A stretch of DNA of 12,434 nt from an uncultured Pseudomonadota bacterium (GTDB lineage: Bacteria; Pseudomonadota; Gammaproteobacteria; Burkholderiales; SG8-39): contig CAIPGJ010000530.1 in assembly GCA_903864555.1 (NCBI GenBank), forward strand, positions 1-12,434, written 5' to 3'. Positions 6,898 through 12,434 of the stretch are shown in pieces (the first letter of the stretch is position 1; every line of letters starts with the position of its first letter). Below the pieces are notes generated by a model, which saw only the letters and a program-made list of their open reading frames with translations, was not told where the DNA came from and made no database searches. A program made the position numbers and the translations under genes.

Positions 6898-7649
6898 TTA
6901 CCACCCGAACCAAGGATGGCATTGCGACCATCACCCTGTCGGATTGCCGGCTGCTGACCCGCTGCGATGTGCAGGAGGGGCGGGCGCTGGCGGATGCGCT
7001 GCAGACGGCCGGTGACGATGACGGCGTGCGTGCCATTGTGCTGCTCGCCCAGGGCAGGGACTTTTGCCCGCCGGTCAGGCCTGTCCGGTCGCAGCAGGCC
7101 AGCCTGCCTGACATACAGTCCGCGTATGCCGGTGTGACCGGTGTCTATCAAAGCCTCGCGTATGGTCGCAAGGTTGTGGTCATGGGGATCCAGGGCCGGT
7201 GCACGGGGGCCGGCAGTGCGCTGGCGTTGTGCGCCGACTTCGTCGTCATGGGCAGCAGCGCGCGCATCCAGTCCCCCTTCTCCAGCGTTCCCGAGGCGAG
7301 CTTCACCCTGGCGGCATTGATCATGCGCCTCAACCGGGCCAAGGGCTGGATCCTGTCGGATGAGCCGATGAGCGCCCTCCAGGCCGAGGCGGCCGGGTTG
7401 GCCAATCGGGTGGTCCCGGAAGGACGGCTGCGGCGTGAGGCACTGGGCATGGCCAGGAGCGCCGCACGCATGCCGCTCGACGGCATCGCCATCTCCAGGG
7501 TCATGCTGGAGACCTACCTGGACTCTCAGGGCGTGGGCAAGGAGTTCGACCACGCGCCTTTCTACCGGAATGCATTGCCGCAGGCTGGACTGCCCGTGAA
7601 AGGGCGTGTTTCGGCAAAGCAAAGCCAGCCAGCCAGGGGGCGCAAATGA
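6894..7649 (+). CDS. Crotonase-fold protein 2, divergent active site
   Basis: The 251-aa product is a crotonase-family member with a strongly altered active site. Its start overlaps the previous stop as ATGA, so translation is probably coupled. The second-half signature GRCTGAGSALALCADFVVMGSSARI (101-125) is recognisable. The positions of hydratase Glu144 and Glu164 are Ala109 and Phe129, and the first oxyanion segment reads GRDFCPPV (54-61) in place of CAGxD. The segment SPFSSVPEAS (127-136) resembles the PF-x-GL-PEA motif of delta3-delta2-enoyl-CoA isomerases, in which the Glu is the catalytic base, so Glu134 could serve that role; the stretch is about three residues shorter than usual. Either it is an isomerase-like enzyme with an unusual pocket or a non-catalytic partner of its neighbours. 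Its C-terminus is basic (SAKQSQPARGRK), like that of crotonase 1. Confidence 0.85.
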   Translation: MITTRTKDGIATITLSDCRLLTRCDVQEGRALADALQTAGDDDGVRAIVLLAQGRDFCPPVRPVRSQQASLPDIQSAYAGVTGVYQSLAYGRKVVVMGIQGRCTGAGSALALCADFVVMGSSARIQSPFSSVPEASFTLAALIMRLNRAKGWILSDEPMSALQAEAAGLANRVVPEGRLRREALGMARSAARMPLDGIAISRVMLETYLDSQGVGKEFDHAPFYRNALPQAGLPVKGRVSAKQSQPARGRK

Positions 7650-8512
7650 GCGCACGCATCGTCTGCAGCCGCGATGCCGCGGCGCACATCGCCAGCATCA
7701 TCATCAACCGTCCGGAGGCCCGCAATGCCTTCACGCTGGACATGGTGCGGCGCTTCTGTGCGGCGCTGGAAGATCTGGAGTCCGACGATGCCATCAAGGT
7801 TATCGTGATCCGGGGCGAGGGTAGGGACCTCAGCGCCGGCCTGGATGTGGCGGAGGCGGCCAGCCTGTATGCGCGCGGGGATGCGCAAGGGGGAAAGTCT
7901 GCACGTCCCAGCTTGCGTGCCCGGCTGGCTGCCCACCATGAACTTTGGTGGGGGCCGCAGGGTCTGTACCACCGCCTGGTGCATTGCCGGAAGATCACCG
8001 TTGTCGCAGCGAAAGGCAAATGCTTCGGCACTGGGCTGAACCTGTGCCTGTACAGTGACCTGGTCATTGCAGCCGAGGGTGCGAGCTTCTCCCAGCCACG
8101 CTGGGCACATGTGGGGGTCGATGGCGACATCGCCATGCTCGTGGCGGCCGTTGGCCTGCGCCGCGCGCGTGAACTGATGTTCCTGTCGGCCACCTGGCCG
8201 GCACAGGCGGCCTGGCAGTACGGGCTGGTGGATGGTGTCGTGCCTGGGCGGCAACTGCCCCGCGCCGTCGATGGGCTGGCCCGCAGCTGCGCCATGATCA
8301 TGCGCGACGGCATCGCTGCCGAGAAGCAGGTGGTGCTGGCTTCGCTGGCCAAGCTGCAGGTCGAACTCGGGTTTGCTGCGGCCAGCGTGCTTGGCGGCTG
8401 GGCCAGCAACATCCTGCACCGGCCCGGGGAATTCAACTTCCTGCGCGAATTGGGCGATCACGGGCCGGGCAAGGCCATACGGCGCAGCAATGCGCATTTT
8501 GGACGCCGCTGA
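7646..8512 (+). CDS. Crotonase-fold protein 3, both catalytic glutamates replaced
   Basis: The 288-aa product is the third crotonase in a row and again starts inside the preceding stop (ATGA overlap). It has ASIIINRPEARNAFT (16-30), GEGRDLSAGLDVAE (57-70, a good oxyanion-hole motif) and GKCFGTGLNLCLYSD (124-138), followed by ASFSQPRWAHVGVDGD (146-161). By alignment with rat hydratase the Glu144 position is Asn132 and the Glu164 position is Arg152, so water addition by the standard mechanism is not expected. Asp159 and Asp161 lie where other family members with different chemistry place an acid (isomerases use a Glu near here, and 4-chlorobenzoyl-CoA dehalogenase an Asp in this general region). 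A CoA-binding fold with altered chemistry, or a structural subunit, are the two readings. An 80-bp gap separates it from the second CoA-transferase. Confidence 0.88.
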   Translation: MSARIVCSRDAAAHIASIIINRPEARNAFTLDMVRRFCAALEDLESDDAIKVIVIRGEGRDLSAGLDVAEAASLYARGDAQGGKSARPSLRARLAAHHELWWGPQGLYHRLVHCRKITVVAAKGKCFGTGLNLCLYSDLVIAAEGASFSQPRWAHVGVDGDIAMLVAAVGLRRARELMFLSATWPAQAAWQYGLVDGVVPGRQLPRAVDGLARSCAMIMRDGIAAEKQVVLASLAKLQVELGFAAASVLGGWASNILHRPGEFNFLRELGDHGPGKAIRRSNAHFGRR

Positions 8513-8592
8513 CCGGACTTCCGGCTGGCCGAACGGCGTGATCAGGGCGCAGCGTCGCATGGCATGAGTGAAGCAATCAGAAAGGAAATTCC

Positions 8593-9750
8593 ATGAGTGG
8601 TCCGCTGTCGGGCGTGAGAGTCATAGACCTGTCCATCAACATCCTCGGACCCATGGCGGCCCAGACCCTGGGCGACATGGGGGCCGATGTCATCAAGGTC
8701 GAGACGCCACAGGGCGACAAGAATCGCTATTCGGGGCCGTCGCGGCATCCGGGCATGTCCGCCATGTTCATGGCCAACAACCGCAACAAGCGCAGCGTGG
8801 TCCTCGACCTCAAATCCAAGGAGGGCATCGAGGCACTAATAAAGCTGGTGGAGACGGCCGACGTCTTCATCCACACCGTGCGCAGCTCGGCTGCCGAGCG
8901 CCTGGGTTTTTCCTATGAGGCGGTGTCGAAGCGCAATCCGCGCATCATCTATGCCTATGCCGCGGGCTACAACCAGTCCGGCCCGAAGAAGAATCGGCCG
9001 GTCTACGACGATGTGATCCAGGCCGAGAGCGGGCTGGTGGGCATGATCCGCGACACCTATGGCCAGGCGCAGTACGTGCCGACGGCCGTCATCGACAAGT
9101 CGTCCGGGCAGATGCTGGCCGGGGCCATTGCCATGGCGCTCTACAGCCGCGAGAAAACCGGCGAGGGGCAGGCGGTCTACATCCCCATGTTCGAGAATGC
9201 CGTGGCCTGGCTGATGGTGGAGCATCTGTGGAATGGCGTGTTCAACCCGCCGCAGGGCCCGCTGGGCTACACCCGCATGCTGAGCGCCAATCGCCGCCCC
9301 TTCCAGACCACCGACGGCCATATCGCGCTGTGTGCCCTGACCGATGACCAGTGGCAGAGCGCCTTCAAGGCGATGAACCGTGCGGACTGGGCCGAGGATC
9401 CGCGTTTCAAGACCCTGCCCGAGCGCAACCGCAACTTCAATGAACTCTACCGCCTGGTGGGTGAATGCCTGCGCACACGCTCCACGCATGAATGGTGCGA
9501 GGCCTTCGATGCCGCCGATGTGCCCAACGGCGCCGTGAATACGTTGCAGGGCGTATACGACGATGCCTACCTCAAGGACACCGGGTTCTGGGTGAACTAC
9601 GAGCATCCCACCGAAGGGGCCTGTGTCACCACGGCCGTGGTGCCGCGGTTTTCGAAGACACCCGGGGGGCTGCAGCGGCCGCAACCCACGCTGGGCCAGC
9701 ACACCGATGAGGTGCTCGGCGAGATTGGCCTGAAGGGTAGCGGTCGGTGA
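8593..9750 (+). CDS. CaiB/BaiF family III CoA-transferase (second)
   Basis: The 385-aa product is a second class III CoA-transferase. It opens with PLSGVRVIDLSINILGPMAA, then LGDMGADVIKVETPQGD (26-42), NNRNKRSVVLDLKS (62-75), RPVYDDVIQAESGLVGM (135-151) and VPTAVIDKSSGQMLAGAIA (162-180). Asp168 is the expected nucleophile. The sequence is clearly distinct from the CoA-transferase at 3771, so this is not a recent duplication; the two could act on different acids or at different stages, or one could recycle CoA from the end product. AAAGGA (8581-8586) lies 6 nt before the ATG. The next gene starts inside its stop codon (GTGA overlap at 9747-9750), linking it to the dehydrogenase and thiolase. 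Substrate is unknown. Confidence 0.93.
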   Translation: MSGPLSGVRVIDLSINILGPMAAQTLGDMGADVIKVETPQGDKNRYSGPSRHPGMSAMFMANNRNKRSVVLDLKSKEGIEALIKLVETADVFIHTVRSSAAERLGFSYEAVSKRNPRIIYAYAAGYNQSGPKKNRPVYDDVIQAESGLVGMIRDTYGQAQYVPTAVIDKSSGQMLAGAIAMALYSREKTGEGQAVYIPMFENAVAWLMVEHLWNGVFNPPQGPLGYTRMLSANRRPFQTTDGHIALCALTDDQWQSAFKAMNRADWAEDPRFKTLPERNRNFNELYRLVGECLRTRSTHEWCEAFDAADVPNGAVNTLQGVYDDAYLKDTGFWVNYEHPTEGACVTTAVVPRFSKTPGGLQRPQPTLGQHTDEVLGEIGLKGSGR

Positions 9751-10511
9751 ACGTTACCGGCACCGTGGTGGTGGTCACCGGTGCCGCGTCCGGATTGGGG
9801 TTCGCCACGGCCCGTCGCTTCCGCCAGGCCGGCGCACGCGTGGTCATGGTGGACAGGGACGATGCAGCGCTGTCCCAGGCTGCGTCTTCGCTCGGAGGCC
9901 ATGTGCTGGCCAAGCTCGCCGATGTCACCGACGAGGCCGCCATGCAGTCGGTCTTCCAGGCCGCGGCTGCACTGGCTCCGGTGCGGGCACTGGTGCACTG
10001 CGCCGGCCGCGTTGGTGGTGCGCGCCTGCTGGACAAGGCGGGGGTGCCGGCATCGCTGGCGGACTTCGAAGCCATCGTGCGCGTCAATCTGGTGGGCACC
10101 TTCAATGTGTTGCGGCTGGCCGCCGCCTGCATGAAGGACAATGCCCCCGTCGATGGCGAGCGCGGTGTGTGCGTGCTGACCGCCTCGATTGCCGCCTACG
10201 AGGGGCAGGTGGGCCAGGCGGCTTATGCCTCGTCCAAGGCCGGCGTGGTGGGGCTTACCCTGGTGGGGGCGCGTGATCTTGCCCCGCACCGGATCCGTGT
10301 CTGCAGCATCGCGCCGGGCATTTTCGACACGCCCATGCTGGGCAGCCTGCCGGACAAGGTGCGCGAGGCGCTGGCCGCCACGGTGCCGCATCCGTCGCGG
10401 CTGGGCAATCCGGACGAGTTCGCAGCGCTGGCCGCCCACATCGTGGAGAACAGCATGCTCAACGGCGAAACCATCCGGCTGGATGCGGCGCTGCGCATGG
10501 CGCCAAGATGA
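9747..10511 (+). CDS. SDR 3-hydroxyacyl-CoA dehydrogenase, HSD10-like
   Basis: The 254-aa product is a classical short-chain dehydrogenase close to the type II 3-hydroxyacyl-CoA / 2-methyl-3-hydroxybutyryl-CoA dehydrogenase (HSD10) group. It would oxidise a 3-hydroxyacyl-CoA to the 3-ketoacyl-CoA with NAD. The cofactor motif TGAASGLG is at 11-18, and Asp36 after the second strand favours NAD over NADP. Asn114 (NLVGTFN), Ser147, Tyr160 and Lys164 (YASSK) form the catalytic set. The C-terminal half has the HSD10 hallmarks PGIFDTPMLGSLPDKV, HPSRLGNPDEFAALAAHIVEN and MLNGETIRLDAALRM. The start is GTG at 9747, overlapping the CoA-transferase stop by 4 bp, consistent with translational coupling. 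Directly before a thiolase, it supplies that enzyme's substrate. Confidence 0.93.
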   Translation: MNVTGTVVVVTGAASGLGFATARRFRQAGARVVMVDRDDAALSQAASSLGGHVLAKLADVTDEAAMQSVFQAAAALAPVRALVHCAGRVGGARLLDKAGVPASLADFEAIVRVNLVGTFNVLRLAAACMKDNAPVDGERGVCVLTASIAAYEGQVGQAAYASSKAGVVGLTLVGARDLAPHRIRVCSIAPGIFDTPMLGSLPDKVREALAATVPHPSRLGNPDEFAALAAHIVENSMLNGETIRLDAALRMAPR

Positions 10512-10548
10512 AGTAGGTTTCGTATCACCAGCTCAAAGGACTGCCAGC

Positions 10549-11727
10549 ATGAACGATCCCGTGGTCATCGTCGCAGCAAAGCGCACCCCCATCGGCAGTT
10601 TTCAGGGGCAGTTTTCGACTGTTCCGGCAACCGTGTTGGCCAGTGCCTGCATCGCCGATCTGATGTCCGGCAGTGGCGTGGAGGGCGCTGATGTGTCCGA
10701 AGCCATTCTGGGCTGTGTGCTGCCGGCAGGGCTGGGCCAGGCGCCGGCACGCCAGGCGGTGCTGGGTGCCGGATTGCCAGTCGGCCTGCCCTGCACGACG
10801 GTGAACAAGGTGTGTGGCTCGGGGATGAAAGCGCTGATGCTCGGCCATGACCAGATCCTGGCGGGCACCGCCGCCGTCGTGCTGGCAGGCGGCATGGAAT
10901 CCATGAGCAATGCGCCCTACCTGCTGCCCAAGGCGCGCGGTGGCTACCGGCTCGGTCATGGCCAGTTGCTCGACCACATGTTCATCGACGGCCTGCAGAA
11001 CCCCGAAGACCAGCAACTCATGGGCTGCTTTGCCGAACTGTGTGCGCAGAAATACGGTTTCACCCGTGCCGGGCAGGATGACTATGCCGCCGAATCGGTG
11101 CGTCGGGCCTGCGCGGCCATCGGCGAGGGGCGGTTCGTCGCGGAAATCTCGCCGGTGAAAGTGGCAGGTCGGAGTGGCGAAGTGAGCGTCGCGCAGGATG
11201 AGACACCGCTCAAGTGCGACATCGCGCGCATTGCGCAAATGAAGCCTGCGTTCCAGAAGGACGGTTCGGTCACCGCGGCCAATGCCTCCTCCATTTCCGA
11301 TGGCGCGGCGGCGCTGCTGATCATGGGCGAAGCGGAGGCGAAGCGCCGCGGCCTCAAGCCGCTTGCCATCATCCGCGGTCATGCCACCCATGCACAGGCA
11401 CCGGCATGGTTCACCACTGCGCCGGTGGGTGCGATAGAGCGACTGCTGGGGCGTGTGGGCTGGCGCGCCGGCGAAGTGGACCTGTACGAAATCAACGAGG
11501 CCTTCGCCGTGGTCGCCATGGCGGCGATGCGCGAGCTGGAGCTGCCGCACGCGCGCGTCAACGTCAATGGCGGTGCCTGTGCACTGGGGCATCCGATCGG
11601 TGCCACCGGGGCGCGCATCCTGGTGACACTGGTGCATGCCCTGCGCGCACGCGGTTTGCGCCGGGGTATCGCCAGCCTGTGCATAGGCGGAGGCGAGGCG
11701 ACGGCCGTGGCAGTCGAGGTGGTTTGA
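10549..11727 (+). CDS. Thiolase (acetyl-CoA acyltransferase), thiolase II type
   Basis: The 392-aa product is a complete thiolase, which cleaves a 3-ketoacyl-CoA with free CoA to release acetyl-CoA (or propionyl-CoA from branched substrates); the reverse condensation is possible. The nucleophilic Cys89 sits in NKVCGSGMKA, Asn316 in NEAFA, His348 in GGACALGHPIGATGAR and Cys378 in LCIGGGEA. These four residue numbers are the same as in the well-studied Zoogloea ramigera biosynthetic thiolase, so spacing has no net change. I start at ATG 10549 with AAAGGA at 10535-10540. The frame is open further upstream into the dehydrogenase gene, but that part is not thiolase. It is the last intact gene of the cluster, 37 bp after the dehydrogenase, and is followed at once by a 10-bp tandem repeat. 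It probably performs the terminal cleavage of the pathway. Confidence 0.95.
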   Translation: MNDPVVIVAAKRTPIGSFQGQFSTVPATVLASACIADLMSGSGVEGADVSEAILGCVLPAGLGQAPARQAVLGAGLPVGLPCTTVNKVCGSGMKALMLGHDQILAGTAAVVLAGGMESMSNAPYLLPKARGGYRLGHGQLLDHMFIDGLQNPEDQQLMGCFAELCAQKYGFTRAGQDDYAAESVRRACAAIGEGRFVAEISPVKVAGRSGEVSVAQDETPLKCDIARIAQMKPAFQKDGSVTAANASSISDGAAALLIMGEAEAKRRGLKPLAIIRGHATHAQAPAWFTTAPVGAIERLLGRVGWRAGEVDLYEINEAFAVVAMAAMRELELPHARVNVNGGACALGHPIGATGARILVTLVHALRARGLRRGIASLCIGGGEATAVAVEVV

Positions 11728-11794
11728 TCCCGGCACAGACCGGCACAGACCGGCACAGACCGGCACAGACCGGCACAGACCGGCACTGATCAAA
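11723..11794. repeat. Inverted repeat enclosing the tandem array
   Basis: TTTGATC at 11723-11729, which includes the thiolase stop codon, and GATCAAA at 11788-11794 are perfect 7-bp inverted arms. They exactly enclose the tandem array. Transcribed as RNA they could pair and hold the repeats in a 58-base loop. A terminator role is possible, but no T-run follows. Confidence 0.55.
11731..11786. repeat. Tandem 10-bp repeat, unit CGGCACAGAC, 5.6 copies
   Basis: Five perfect head-to-tail copies of CGGCACAGAC occupy 11731-11780, followed by a partial copy (CGGCAC, 11781-11786). The array starts 3 bp after the thiolase stop codon. Perfect identity implies recent slippage-type expansion, so copy number may vary among strains. 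There are no spacers, so it is not a CRISPR. Open frames across it are by-products of the repeat. Confidence 0.95.
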
Positions 11795-11829
11795 GCCTGT
11801 ATTCAGCCGCATGAGCGGAGGCTCAGGGC

Positions 11830-12002
11830 ATGGCTGAAGTGCGTGTTTCAATCGAGGCGGGGCACATCATGAGGTTTGCCCGTGCCATCGGCGATCCCAA
11901 TCCGGCTGATCACGATGTGGATCATGCCGCCCCCCCGCCGGGAAAATCATCCCGCCACCAACGTTCACCATTGCCGGGGCACAGTTCGATCCGGAGTATG
12001 GG
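11830..12002 (+). pseudogene. MaoC-type dehydratase N-terminal domain, broken
   Basis: A good start (GGAGG at 11817-11821, ATG at 11830) opens a protein with the hot-dog FAS1-like/MaoC N-terminal signature: IEAGHIMRFARAIGDPNPADHD, then, after a frame change, GKIIPPPTFTIAGAQFDPEYG. The family are (R)-specific enoyl-CoA hydratases or dehydratases, so an intact copy would have supplied a hydratase to the pathway. The first part reads in one frame to about 11930, and the second reads in the frame shifted by one base from 11940. The switch lies at a run of seven Cs (11930-11936), consistent with loss of one C. After 12002 the sequence stops matching MaoC and becomes a Bug receptor gene in the same frame, so the rest of this gene, including most of the fold, has been deleted. 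Only about 57 residues remain. Confidence 0.8.
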
Positions 12003-12434
12003 CGCGCCCGCGCCTCGGCAACCCCGGTGCTGTGGGTAAAGGCCCCGGGCCATGCCCACGAGGACCTGCTGATGGCCTCGGTGGTTGGGGTGTCCCGCGA
12101 CGGCCTGAGGGCTCGAAAACGCTCAACCTCACCTCGCTGGGGGATTTCACCCAGTTCGCCAGGGCCAATCCGGGGAAGATGAACTTCGGCGTCATCCCGG
12201 CCAGCGCCCACGAGATGGCGGTGCGCAGTGCCATGAGCGTGCTGGGCATCGACGCCGCCATCATCCCGTACAAGGATTTCGGCGAGAGGTACACCGGGCG
12301 CATCACCGGCACGCTCTCGGCCACCATCCACGCCAATTTGCCGCAGGTGCAGTCGGGCCAGGGGCTGCCGCTGGCCATGGGCGGTGAAAAGTGCCCGTCG
12401 GAGATGCCCAATGTGCCGACCTTTCGAGAACTGG
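12003..12434 (+). pseudogene. Bug/TctC receptor gene, 5'-truncated and frameshifted, runs off the window
   Basis: Directly joined to the MaoC remnant is the interior of a Bug receptor gene. ASATPVLWVKAPGHAHEDLL and ASVVGVSRDGL run in one frame to about 12108. After a net shift of one base the second frame continues SKTLNLTSLGDFTQFARANP, MNFGVIPASAHEM, IPYKDFGERYTG, HANLPQVQSGQ and NVPTFREL to the window end. Each block lines up, in order and with matching spacing, with the intact Bug protein at 5004-5951 (ASATHGLFFKDPG, ASVVGVSLYGL, LNFGVIPSTSHE, PYKGMPE, PQVKSGQ, VPTFKEL). The signal peptide and roughly the first 90 residues are missing, so no exported receptor can be made. The 3' end lies outside the window and could be intact. 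It is clearly a paralogue of the operon's receptor, not the same sequence. Confidence 0.85.

Noticed and set aside
10189..10548. Upstream extension of the thiolase frame inside the dehydrogenase gene
   Set aside because: The extra residues are Arg/Pro/Trp-rich and overlap a certain gene. The ATG at 10549 has a Shine-Dalgarno and gives catalytic residue numbers identical to the reference thiolase.
11731..11786. Possible CRISPR-like array or Cys-rich repeat protein across the 10-bp repeats
   Set aside because: There are no spacers between copies. The repeat-encoded peptides appear in several frames only because of the repetition, and none has a family match or start signal.
11867..12331. Minus-strand frames opposite the MaoC/Bug remnant
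   Set aside because: The plus strand has ordered homology to two known families, whereas the minus-strand products show no motif.

Overview
The window comes from a high-GC proteobacterial chromosome, most likely Burkholderiales (Bordetella/Achromobacter/Comamonadaceae-like). The evidence is the base composition, two intact and two broken genes for Bug/TctC-type periplasmic binding proteins (a family hugely expanded in that order), a CysB-like LysR regulator, and CoA-dependent acid catabolism genes. This lineage is inferred from gene content; no rRNA or tRNA is present.

Left part (1-2056): the 3' end of an ACMSD-type amidohydrolase (+) converges on an intact Bug receptor gene (-). A 362-bp gene-free stretch follows. 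It holds the receptor's upstream region, with a small set of CAGTTTTG-like repeats, and a decayed Bug C-terminus on the + strand that is readable only by switching among three frames.

Middle (2057-3770): a small cupin gene and a CysB-like LysR gene, both (-), then a divergent intergenic region. That region carries a perfect LysR-type operator, TCATAA-N7-TTATGA.

Right part (3771-11727): a co-directional cluster of eight genes. In order: CoA-transferase, Bug receptor, three crotonase-fold proteins, a second CoA-transferase, an HSD10-like short-chain dehydrogenase and a thiolase. Several pairs overlap by 4 bp (ATGA or GTGA). The genes together read as a beta-oxidation-style route for an unidentified carboxylic acid: capture by the Bug protein, CoA loading by CaiB-type transferases, hydration or isomerisation by crotonases, dehydrogenation by the SDR and cleavage by the thiolase. 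No acyl-CoA dehydrogenase or CoA ligase lies in the window. The three tandem crotonases each lack one or both of the standard hydratase glutamates, and this is the most interesting biochemical feature.

Right edge (11728-12434): an array of five perfect 10-bp repeats plus a partial copy, bracketed by a 7-bp inverted repeat. After it comes a well-initiated MaoC-type dehydratase gene that is frameshifted at a 7-C tract. It is fused by an apparent deletion to the middle of a second Bug gene, which is itself frameshifted and runs off the window. This looks like recent decay of the distal end of the operon.
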